The notes under the pieces are model-generated. The model was not told where the DNA came from and made no database searches. It saw only the letters and a list, made by a program, of their open reading frames with translations. From NCBI RefSeq assembly GCF_007197885.1, contig NZ_VKKG01000003.1, positions 248,001-312,000 of the forward strand: a stretch of 64,000 nucleotides of DNA, written 5' to 3'. Both the position numbers and the translations under genes were made by a program. The stretch is from Tessaracoccus rhinocerotis. Its GTDB lineage: Bacteria > Actinomycetota > Actinomycetes > Propionibacteriales > Propionibacteriaceae. Shown in pieces: positions 42,456 to 50,577 of this stretch (positions within the stretch are counted from its first letter, which is position 1; every line of letters begins with the position of its first letter).

Positions 42456-43559
42456 ATGACTCAAACGCTCCGCTGTGCCATCGTCGGCACCGGCGCCATC
42501 TCCCACGCCCACGCTCGCGCCATCGAGGCCCACCCCCATGCCCGGCTCGTCGCCGTGACCGACCTCTCCGGCGAGGCGGCCGCCGCCTTCGCCGAGCAGT
42601 GGGGTGAGCCCGCCGTGTACGGGACCCTCGACGAACTCCTGGCCGCCGAGCACCCCGACGTCGTGCACATCTGCACCCCTCCCGTGGTGCACCGCGAGCA
42701 GGCCGTTGCGGCCCTGGCGGCCAGCGCCCACGTCGTCGTGGAGAAGCCGCCCGCCCCTTCGCTCGACGAGCTCGACGAGATGCGTTCGGCCGCGGCCGAG
42801 GCGGGGCGGGAACTGGCGGTCGTGTTCCAGCAGCGCACCGGCACGGCGACGGCCCACTTCCGCCGGCTGCTCGCCGAGGGCACGCTGGGGCGACCGCTCG
42901 TTGCCCTGTGCAACACCCTCTGGTACCGCAATGCGGACTACTTCGCCGTGCCGTGGCGCGGGAAGTGGGAGACCGAGGGCGGCGGCCCCACCCTCGGGCA
43001 CGCCATTCACCAGCTCGACCTCTTGTCGTACCTGCTGGGCGACTGGACCGGGGTGCAGGCCCGCCTGTGGCGACTCGACCGGGAGACCCAGACCGAGGAC
43101 GCCTCGACCGCCACCATCACCTTCGCCGACGGCGTGCTGGCGCAGGTGGTCACCAGCGCCGTCTCCCCGCGCGAGACCAGCTCACTGCGCATCGACACGC
43201 AGAAGGCCACCATCACCGTCGACCACCTCTACGGCCACGGCCACGAGAACTGGCGCATCACCCCGGCGCCCGGCTTCGAGGATGAGGCCGAGTCCTGGGC
43301 GCTGCCCGACGGTGCCGAGGAGCGCAGCGGCCACGAGCCGCTGCTGCGCGAGGTCTTCGACGCCCTCATCGCGGGTGAGCCCCTGCCGCCGACGGCTGCG
43401 GACCCGGCCCGCTCGTTCGAGCTCGTGGCTGCGATCTACGCCTCCGCCGCCGCGGACGGAGCCGTCGTCACCCCCGAGGACATCGCGCACCACCCCACCC
43501 ACCGCCGCGGTTTCGCGAGCCCCGTGACGGACCTGCGCGGCATCGGTCGCCAGTCCTGA
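42456..43559 (+). CDS. Gfo/Idh/MocA family oxidoreductase
   Basis: This 367-residue NAD(P)-dependent oxidoreductase has a classical Rossmann motif CAIVGTGAISHAHARAI, then VHICTPPVVHREQAV, the EKP motif in VVVEKPPAPSLDE (about residues 90-102), and GGGPTLGHAIHQLDLLSYLLG with the catalytic-site His residues. It is more classical than the paralogue at 34093. It starts directly at a predicted transcription start with a LacI operator over the -10 box. It is followed by a repeat array separating it from the convergent lyase gene. Sugar specificity is unknown. Confidence 0.88.
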   Translation: MTQTLRCAIVGTGAISHAHARAIEAHPHARLVAVTDLSGEAAAAFAEQWGEPAVYGTLDELLAAEHPDVVHICTPPVVHREQAVAALAASAHVVVEKPPAPSLDELDEMRSAAAEAGRELAVVFQQRTGTATAHFRRLLAEGTLGRPLVALCNTLWYRNADYFAVPWRGKWETEGGGPTLGHAIHQLDLLSYLLGDWTGVQARLWRLDRETQTEDASTATITFADGVLAQVVTSAVSPRETSSLRIDTQKATITVDHLYGHGHENWRITPAPGFEDEAESWALPDGAEERSGHEPLLREVFDALIAGEPLPPTAADPARSFELVAAIYASAAADGAVVTPEDIAHHPTHRRGFASPVTDLRGIGRQS

Positions 43560-43564
43560 CCCGT

Positions 43565-43943
43565 CCGTTGGCCGAGTAGCTCGCGCGCGAGCGTGCCGAG
43601 ACCTGTGGGGGGTCTCGACACGCGGCGGCTCGTTCCTCGCGCGCCGCTACTCGACCAACGGGGAGGGGGTCCGTTGGCCGAGTAGCTCGCGCGCGAGCGT
43701 GCCGAGACCTGTGGGGGGTCTCGACACGCGGCGGCTCGTTCCTCGCGCGCCGCTACTCGACCAACGGGGAGGGGTTCCGTTGGCCGAGTAGGTCGCGCAG
43801 CGAGCGTATCGAGACCGATGGGGGTCTCGACACGCGGCGGCTCGTTCCTCGCGCGCCGCTACTCGACCAACGGGGAGGGGTTCCGCTGGTCGAGTAGCTC
43901 GCGCAGCGAGCGTGTCGAGACCGATGAGGGTCTCGACACGCTG
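43565..43943. repeat. Tandem array of 106-bp REP-like units (about 3.5 copies)
   Basis: Units start at 43565, 43671, 43777 and 43883, an exact 106-base period; the fourth stops at about 43943. Each unit is itself an inverted repeat: a GTTGGCCGAGTAG arm, a GCTCGCGCGCGAGC-type core, a GAGACC/GGTCTC pair and a CTACTCGACCAAC arm. The first two units are nearly identical; the third and fourth carry GCGCAGCGAGC cores. It lies between convergent genes. No coding potential is seen. Confidence 0.88.
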
Positions 43944-43956
43944 CAACGGCGGGGGG

Positions 43957-46900
43957 TCAGTAGGTGCCGAGGTCTTGCCACGGGCCGTGCGGGTCGCCCG
44001 GCTCCTGGTTGCGGGTCCACCACTTGGCCTTCCACAGGTGGCCGTCGTGGGCGACGGTCTGGCCGCCGGTGTAGACCCACGACGAGGTCCAGGCACGGAC
44101 GCCGTCGCCGGCCTCGGGCACCAGCTCGCCCTGCTCCATCCAGGAGCCGGTGTTGGTGCTGCCCGGCTCGACACCCTGCGTCCACCACTGCGCGACGTGG
44201 ACGGAGCCGTCGTGCGTGACGGTGTCGCCCGTGTCGTAGACCACGGAGGCGTCCCAGGCCGGGAGCTCCGGCTCGGGGGCGCCGACGACGTCGATCAGCG
44301 GCGCGTGGGGTAGCTCCATGCCGTGGCCCAGGAAGAAGCTCGTGTGCGGCGGCTGGTTGTAGGAGGTGTTCTGCCACGCGACACCGAGCCGGTAGACCGG
44401 GTCGTGCATCAGGGTGTGGATGCGCAGGTCGGTCTCGTCGGTGGTGGAGTAGATCCGCAGTTCGGTGGAGTCCGCGCTGCGCCAGATGATCTCCTCCCGC
44501 CAGTCGCCGAAGAGGTCGGCCTGCAGGTTGGGAGTGCCCTTGGTGGAGTTGTTGGACCTCGCCCCCGGGTCGCTGAGAATGACGTCGACCTGTTCGGTCT
44601 CCCAGTTCCACTTGCCCACCATCGGTGTGCCCGTGGAGGTGGCCTCGTCCCAGTCGTGGTCGACGACCTCCCGCAAGGGGTCGCCGTCGAACCAGGCCAG
44701 GAAGTTGGCCGGCGGGATGTTCTCGGTGATCACGTCGCCGCCTGCCGAGACGAGCTGGCCGACCGGTGAGTTCCAGGCGGCGTCGCCGCCGATCGCCCAG
44801 CCCTCGGCCCCCGCGTGGCGGGGATCGACGTCGCCCATGGCCGCACGGCCGGTGTCCCTGGCCGCCGGGATGGACCAGATGATCTCTCCCGTTGCGGCGT
44901 CGCGCATGGTGGCGCCCAGGTTGCCGGAGGCGCCCATGTCCTCGTGGGCCGCGAACACCTCCAGCCCGGGACGGGCCGGATCGAAGTCGCCGAGGTGGAG
45001 CGCGTCCCCGTGGCCGAGTCCCGTGGAGTACAGGACGTGGCCGTCGTCGTCGATGGTCGCGGAGCCGAAGACGATCTCGTCCTTGGCGTCGCCGTCGACG
45101 TCCGCCACGGACAGGTTGTGGTTGCCCTGCCCGTAGAGCGCCGCGTTCGCCGGATCGTTGGAGTCCACCACCCAGCGCTCCACCAGCGAGGTGCCGTCGA
45201 AGTCGTACGCCGCGACGACGGCTCGGGTGTAGTAGCCACGGCTGAACACCACGCTGGGGGTCTCCCCGTCGAGGTAGGCCGTGCCGGCCAGGAAGCGATC
45301 CACCCGGTTGCCGTAGGTGTCACCCCAGGCGCCGACGTCCCCGCGCGGCGGCGTGTATTCGACCGTGTCGATCGCGGCGCCGGTGGCCCCTTCGAAGACG
45401 GTCAGGTACTCGGGGCCGACCAGCACGTAGCCGGAGCTGTTGCGATGGTCCGCGCCGGCTCGGCCGATGACCTGGCCCGTGCCGTCGACTGTGCCGTCCG
45501 CGGTCTTCATGACGATCTCGGCGCGGCCGTCACCGTCGTAGTCGAAGACCTGGAACTGGGTGTAGTGGGCACCGGCGCGGATGTTGGCGCCGAGGTCGAT
45601 GCGCCACAGCCTGGTGCCGTCGAGCCGGTAGGCGTCCACGTACACGTTCCCGGTGTAGCCCGCCTGCGAGTTGTCACGCGCGTTCGACGGGTCCCACTTG
45701 ACCAGCAACTCGTAGGTGCCGTCGCCGTCGAGGTCACCGACGCCGGTGTCGTTGGCGGAGTAGGTGTAGGGCTGGCCGTCCTTGGTGTAGCCGTCGGCCG
45801 GCTTGTTCAGCGGCACCGAGAGGTGCGCGCCGTCCTGGACGCCGACGGCGTCCGTGCGGGTGGTCTCCCTGCCGTCGACGACGGGTGCCACCACGTAGGT
45901 GGAGGTCTGGGTCCCGTCCGCGTCCAGCAGGTTGGTGGAGTCGGTCACCGGCTCGGCGGTGATGAGGTCGCCGTCGCGGTAGACGTGGAAGCCGATTCCC
46001 TCCGGGTCGTCACCGAGCAGCCTCCAGCTCACCAGGACGCCGCCATCGGCGTTCACGGCCACCGGAGCGCGGTCGAGGTACTCGGCCTGCCGCCGCAGTG
46101 TGGTGACGGCCTCGGTCTCCAGCTGCCCCGAGGGCTCCCCGGGGCCGCCAGCATTGACCGCGACGACCGTGTAGAAGTACGGGATGGTGGTCAGGACATC
46201 GGTGTCGGTGAAGGAGCTCGCGTCGGCGATGCCGACGAGCTCACCCCGGGTGCCAGCCTCCTCGGAGCGGAACACCAGGGAGTAGAGCGCGTCCTTCGCC
46301 TTGCTCCACCCGAGCGTGAGCTGGCGCTCCTGGATGTCGGTGACGGCGAGCTTCCTCGGTGCCGCCGGGGGCTGCACCGAGTCGTCGACCAGCGACGCCT
46401 CCGCAGTCTGGGAGGGCACCGACTCGAGTCCGGTCACGTCCACCGCGGTCACGTGGTAGCCGTAGGTCAGGCCAACGCGGGCCCCGGTGTCGGTGAACGC
46501 CGACTCCTCGGTGGTTCCGACGAACTGCGGCTGCGGGTCGAACGGCGACGTGCGGAACACCCGCCAGGTGAGATCGTCCTCGTCGTCCCAGGCCAGGGAG
46601 ACCTCGGGTGCCGACGGGGTGGGATCGACCGCGGTCACCGTGAGGCCGGTCGGGCCGAGCAGCAGCGGGGTCACCTCGATGCCGTTGAGGCGGGTCCCGG
46701 ATGCGGCACCGTGGACCCGGATCGTCAGCTGACCGTCGGTGACGAGCACCGGGCCGCGGACGGTCTCGTTGACGGACTCCCTGCCGGCGTTCCCGCTGCC
46801 GAAGGAGACGCCCTCGAGGTCGAAGTTGGTCCGCGAACTGCCGATCCAGTCGCCCGAGTAGGTCTTGACGGAGTAGGTCCCGTTGGGGACGTCCAGCAGG

Positions 46901-49698
46901 AAGGTGCTGCTGTCACCGGGCAGGACGAAGTCGCGCTGGATCTCGTCGGCTGCACCGCCCGCGTCGCCGCGGTCACGTCCGGCATTGGCCGGCAGCGGGA
47001 CCTCGAATCCCCACCCGACGGCAGGGTCGTGGGCGTCGTCGGGGTTGACCTCCGTGTAACCCGGCATCAAGGGGTTGCCGGCCAGCTGGAAGTCGAACTT
47101 CCACCTCGCCTGCTTGGTGGTGAAGGTGACGACGGCGCTGGGCTCGGAGTCACCCCGACCGTTCACCGCGACCACGCGGTACGAGTACGTCCGACCCTCC
47201 TCGAGACCCTGCACGATGGCGCTGGGCTGGGTGGTCGTGGTGGCCAGCACCCACTCGCCGCCGGCGGTGTCTTGCCGGAAGATCTTGTAGATGTCGGCGC
47301 CGGGGGAGGCGTCCCACTTCAGCAGGGCCCCCGCGTTGGAGACCGACCCGGCCACCAGACCGGTGGGTGCGACTGGGACCTCGGCGGGAGGTGCGACGTC
47401 GACCACCTCGGCGGCCAGCGGGTCGTCGAGCTGGGCCACGCCCTGCGCCACCAGGCGGGCCATCTGGATGGCGCCGTACTCCTGGAAGTGGGTGTCGTCG
47501 ACGGTCCCGGCGGGTCGGTTGGGGAAGATGCCCGGGTCGACGTGGAGGAACACGGCCTTGGCCGCCTCCGGTCCGATCTCGTCGAGGAAGGCACGGCTGG
47601 AGGCCGAGAGGTCCACCAGGAGCACGTCCTCCTCCACGGCGAGCTCGGTCATCTTGGCGACGTAGTCGGGGAAGCTGACGTTGAACAGGCCGGTCTCGGC
47701 GTCGAAGCTGCGGCGGGACACGGGCGTCACCAGAACCGGGGTCGCGCCCCGCTGGCGGGCACCCTCGACGTAGACGCGCAGGTATTCCTTGTAGTCCTCG
47801 GGGGAGGCGTAGCGGTCGTCGACGCCCTGGGTGGCGTCGTTGTGGCCGAACTGGACGAACAGGTGGTCGCCCGGGCGGATCTCGCGCAGGATGGCGTCGA
47901 GGCGGCCCTGGGTGATGAAGTTCTTGGAGCTGCGGCCACCGATGGCGTGGTTGTTGACGGCGACGTCGTCGCTGAGGAAGCGCTCGAGCATCTGACCCCA
48001 GCCGGCCTGCGGTGCGTAGCCGACGTCGTAGGTCTGCACCGTCGAGTCACCCGCGAGGTAGACGGTGTCGACGGGGCCCGCCATGCGCTCGCTCTGGCGG
48101 GTGATGGTGAGCGCGTTGAGGGCTGCGGCGTCGCCCTCGACCTGCAGGGTCAGGACGCCGTCGACCAGCGCGATCGGGAACGCCATCTCGAGGAACTCGC
48201 CCGCGGCGCGGCTGGTGGGCTGCACCTTCGCGATGCCCTCGGCGGTGATGGCGATGTCGCTGGCAGCGTCGGGGTCGCCGGCCACCAAGGAGATGTTGTA
48301 GTCACCGGCACCCAGCGCGACCTCGAAGGTGCTGCCGGAGGCGGCGACGAAGTCAGCGCGCAGGGCGTCGGCGCCACCGCGGTCGACGTCGGCGGGGGCG
48401 GTGGTCGGGGCGGTGCTGAAGCCGTAGCCCCAAGCCTCGTCGAAGGCCGTGGAGCTCGTGACCAGGAGCGCGTCGTCGGCCAGGACTCCCGGGCCGAAGT
48501 CGAAGGTGACGACGTCGCCGTCGGGGAGTGCCGGCGGTGCGACGTAGACGGTCGAGACGACGGGTGCCGTCGGCTCGGAGCTGCCGGCCTGGTTTCGGGC
48601 GATCACCCGGTAGGACCACGGCTGGGAGGTGTCGGCCTCGGCGTCGGTGTGGTTGGGGGCGGTGACGACGGCGAGCTGGCCGAAGACTCCGTCCGCGCCT
48701 GCGCGCTCGACGACGTACTCGCTGCCGTTGGCCACCGGCGACCACGCGAGGCTGACGCCGTCCTGGGTCACGTGCAGTACGGCCAGGTCGGTCGGGGACT
48801 CGGGAGCTGCGAGGGCCGGGATGACGCCGCTGCGCACCTCCGCGCTGCGGGGCGACACCTGCTCGTAGGCGCCCAGCGACTCCAGTGCGTACGCGTAGGA
48901 GCCGCCGACCTCGACGGTGGTGTCGGAGAAGCCGGTCTCGGCCGTCTGGCCGATCTCGGCGAACGTACCGGTGGCGTCGGCCACGACGTCGGCGCGCAGG
49001 ACGCGGTAGAGGGCCGCGCCCTCAGCGGCCGACCAGGTGAGGTCCACGGAGTTCCAGTTGGTCCCGAGGACGGCGAGGTCGGAGGGCGTGGTGGGAACGA
49101 TCGGCTCGACCACCAGCCCGTTGACGTAGGCGCCCAGCCCGGAGCCGGTGAATCCGACGGTGAGCTGGCCGTCCAGCACGGCCGTGGTGAAGGTCTCGGT
49201 GGTGGTCCCGGCCCGCTCCGTGGTGATCCGCGTCTGTGCGACGCCCTCCAACGTCATCGTCGCGTTGGTGCCGGAGGTGCCCGCCAGGGCGTCCCCGATG
49301 CTGAGGGTGACGGCGTACTCCCCGACGGGGATCCCATCCAGCAGGAAGCCCCAGTCGGTGCCCGCGACGAAGTCCTCCGCCACCGGGTCAGCAGGTGTGC
49401 GGTTGCCCGTGCGGTCCCTGTCGAAGAGCGAGACGCCCTCGGCCACCGTGACGCCCCAGCCGGTCTCCGCCGTGTGGAGCGACGAGGTCAGCACCTGCTG
49501 GTAGCCCTCGGCGACGGGGCTGGCGGCAGTGCCGAAGTCGAACCGCCAGGCGCCGTCCGTGCCCGGTGGCAGGTCCGCTGCGGCCGGAAGGCCGGGGGAC
49601 ATGGTGGCCACGAGCGCCGCGGCGACGGACGCGGTCACTCCGGCGCGGAGCCAGCTACGGCCCCCGCGTGGGGTCTCTGTTATCGGGAACAAACGCAT
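43957..49698 (-). CDS. Secreted fusion of CE12 acetylesterase and PL11 rhamnogalacturonan lyase
   Basis: This is an exported multidomain pectinase of 1913 residues. ATG 49698 follows AGGAGG; the signal peptide runs to AAAD near residue 40. In order: an FDFG-type beta module (about 52-200), two fibronectin III-like domains (to 390), a second FDFG module (about 395-535), and a CE12/SGNH esterase with LAGDSTVQTYD (Ser about 551), FGHND and DDTHF (about 734). Then come another FnIII-like domain, a third FDFG module (about 863-1010), two FnIII-like domains, and the PL11 lyase (about 1204-1803; NDTGVGDLDGDGTYELLVKW, FDYDGDGRAEIVMKTADG). Two C-terminal chitin-binding-like repeats (VTHDGSVHVAQWWTQG, VAHDGHLWKAKWWTR) end it. 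It would deacetylate and cut the rhamnogalacturonan I backbone. Operator site 5 lies upstream. Confidence 0.9.
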   Translation of the reverse strand: MRLFPITETPRGGRSWLRAGVTASVAAALVATMSPGLPAAADLPPGTDGAWRFDFGTAASPVAEGYQQVLTSSLHTAETGWGVTVAEGVSLFDRDRTGNRTPADPVAEDFVAGTDWGFLLDGIPVGEYAVTLSIGDALAGTSGTNATMTLEGVAQTRITTERAGTTTETFTTAVLDGQLTVGFTGSGLGAYVNGLVVEPIVPTTPSDLAVLGTNWNSVDLTWSAAEGAALYRVLRADVVADATGTFAEIGQTAETGFSDTTVEVGGSYAYALESLGAYEQVSPRSAEVRSGVIPALAAPESPTDLAVLHVTQDGVSLAWSPVANGSEYVVERAGADGVFGQLAVVTAPNHTDAEADTSQPWSYRVIARNQAGSSEPTAPVVSTVYVAPPALPDGDVVTFDFGPGVLADDALLVTSSTAFDEAWGYGFSTAPTTAPADVDRGGADALRADFVAASGSTFEVALGAGDYNISLVAGDPDAASDIAITAEGIAKVQPTSRAAGEFLEMAFPIALVDGVLTLQVEGDAAALNALTITRQSERMAGPVDTVYLAGDSTVQTYDVGYAPQAGWGQMLERFLSDDVAVNNHAIGGRSSKNFITQGRLDAILREIRPGDHLFVQFGHNDATQGVDDRYASPEDYKEYLRVYVEGARQRGATPVLVTPVSRRSFDAETGLFNVSFPDYVAKMTELAVEEDVLLVDLSASSRAFLDEIGPEAAKAVFLHVDPGIFPNRPAGTVDDTHFQEYGAIQMARLVAQGVAQLDDPLAAEVVDVAPPAEVPVAPTGLVAGSVSNAGALLKWDASPGADIYKIFRQDTAGGEWVLATTTTQPSAIVQGLEEGRTYSYRVVAVNGRGDSEPSAVVTFTTKQARWKFDFQLAGNPLMPGYTEVNPDDAHDPAVGWGFEVPLPANAGRDRGDAGGAADEIQRDFVLPGDSSTFLLDVPNGTYSVKTYSGDWIGSSRTNFDLEGVSFGSGNAGRESVNETVRGPVLVTDGQLTIRVHGAASGTRLNGIEVTPLLLGPTGLTVTAVDPTPSAPEVSLAWDDEDDLTWRVFRTSPFDPQPQFVGTTEESAFTDTGARVGLTYGYHVTAVDVTGLESVPSQTAEASLVDDSVQPPAAPRKLAVTDIQERQLTLGWSKAKDALYSLVFRSEEAGTRGELVGIADASSFTDTDVLTTIPYFYTVVAVNAGGPGEPSGQLETEAVTTLRRQAEYLDRAPVAVNADGGVLVSWRLLGDDPEGIGFHVYRDGDLITAEPVTDSTNLLDADGTQTSTYVVAPVVDGRETTRTDAVGVQDGAHLSVPLNKPADGYTKDGQPYTYSANDTGVGDLDGDGTYELLVKWDPSNARDNSQAGYTGNVYVDAYRLDGTRLWRIDLGANIRAGAHYTQFQVFDYDGDGRAEIVMKTADGTVDGTGQVIGRAGADHRNSSGYVLVGPEYLTVFEGATGAAIDTVEYTPPRGDVGAWGDTYGNRVDRFLAGTAYLDGETPSVVFSRGYYTRAVVAAYDFDGTSLVERWVVDSNDPANAALYGQGNHNLSVADVDGDAKDEIVFGSATIDDDGHVLYSTGLGHGDALHLGDFDPARPGLEVFAAHEDMGASGNLGATMRDAATGEIIWSIPAARDTGRAAMGDVDPRHAGAEGWAIGGDAAWNSPVGQLVSAGGDVITENIPPANFLAWFDGDPLREVVDHDWDEATSTGTPMVGKWNWETEQVDVILSDPGARSNNSTKGTPNLQADLFGDWREEIIWRSADSTELRIYSTTDETDLRIHTLMHDPVYRLGVAWQNTSYNQPPHTSFFLGHGMELPHAPLIDVVGAPEPELPAWDASVVYDTGDTVTHDGSVHVAQWWTQGVEPGSTNTGSWMEQGELVPEAGDGVRAWTSSWVYTGGQTVAHDGHLWKAKWWTRNQEPGDPHGPWQDLGTY

Positions 49699-49786
49699 GG
49701 TTCTTCCTCCTGGGACAGCTCTGGACATGAAGGGGGTGGGCCCGCAGCGTTGCGGACCGTGGGGCGCCGGTTGGAAACCGGATTGC

Positions 49787-49863
49787 GGAAAGCGTATTCC
49801 CGCGTTCGTGCCCCATCATTGCACGCGCAGGGTGCGCGCCACAATGGTCTGCAGAAACGTTTC
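49787..49863. promoter_or_regulatory. Regulon site 5 and a GAAACGTTTC palindrome
   Basis: GGAAAGCGTATTCC (49787-49800) has perfect outer arms and lies 89 bases upstream of the CE12-PL11 start. GAAACGTTTC (49854-49863) is a perfect ten-base palindrome further upstream, just beyond the stop codon of the CE12 gene. Confidence 0.6.
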
Positions 49864-49874
49864 AATCCTTGGGA

Positions 49875-50543
49875 TCAGGTGATTTCGGCGCCCCGGGCCG
49901 GGCGGTCGCCGTCGCGGCGCTCGAGGGCCCGCAGGGAACGGGCGACGAAGGACGCGACCTTGCGGGCCCCCTCGATCCGGAAGTGCGTGTCGTCGACGAG
50001 GCCGTCCGGCCAGTCCCTCGTCTCGCCCGGGGCGTAGTGGGACAGCAGGCCGCGGGAGCCCTCGTCGCCGAGGTCCTCGTACAGCCAGGTGGTGAACACG
50101 TTCAGGTCGACCAAGCCGGTGTCCAGTTCGTGGGCCAGGTCGCGGACCGCGTTGGGGTAGTCGCCGTGCGTCGGGGTGATGGCGCCGCCGTCGAACCAGC
50201 GGCGCTCGCAGGAAGTGCACAGCACCGGGGTGGCGCCCCGCTCCCGGGTCTCGGCCACGAACCGCCGCAGGCGGTCGGTGTAGCCGGCCCGGGAGCCGAG
50301 CAGGTCGGGCTCCTTCTGGTCGTTGTGCCCGAACTGGATCACCACGGTGTCTCCGGGTCCCGCTCCGGCGATGAGCTCGCCCCAGGACCCCGAGGCGATG
50401 AACGACTCCGTGGTGGCGCCGCCGAAGGCCAGGTTGCGCACGGGTGCGTCCACGTATTCGTGCAGGAAGTGGCCCCATCCGGCCATCGGACCGTCTCCGG
50501 TCATCGGTGCGACGGTGGAGTCGCCTGCAAGGTGGTACGTCAT
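49875..50543 (-). CDS. CE12 family rhamnogalacturonan acetylesterase (SGNH hydrolase)
   Basis: This 222-residue SGNH esterase would remove acetyl groups from galacturonate in rhamnogalacturonan fragments. Block I is HLAGDSTVAPM with the nucleophile Ser8, block II Gly is in NLAFGGATTESF, block III is FGHNDQKEPD, and block V has DDTHF with the catalytic Asp and His. No signal peptide is present, so it probably acts in the cytoplasm on imported oligomers, complementing the secreted esterase domain of the 1913-residue enzyme. ATG 50543 follows GGAG at six bases. It lies 34 bases after the PL4 gene and shares its transcript. Confidence 0.9.
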   Translation of the reverse strand: MTYHLAGDSTVAPMTGDGPMAGWGHFLHEYVDAPVRNLAFGGATTESFIASGSWGELIAGAGPGDTVVIQFGHNDQKEPDLLGSRAGYTDRLRRFVAETRERGATPVLCTSCERRWFDGGAITPTHGDYPNAVRDLAHELDTGLVDLNVFTTWLYEDLGDEGSRGLLSHYAPGETRDWPDGLVDDTHFRIEGARKVASFVARSLRALERRDGDRPARGAEIT

Positions 50544-50577
50544 CGTGGTCTCCGTCGTCCGGCGTGGTGCTGCATGC

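Noticed and set aside
43565..43943. Insertion sequence or CRISPR
   Set aside because: No transposase frame, no spacers; the units are complete tandem copies of an inverted repeat found elsewhere in the window.
44815..50037. Very long open frame on the plus strand opposite the CE12-PL11 gene
   Set aside because: It is a GC-bias shadow: composition is V/G/D/R-rich without any domain, while the minus strand encodes clear esterase and lyase motifs with signal peptide and ribosome binding site.
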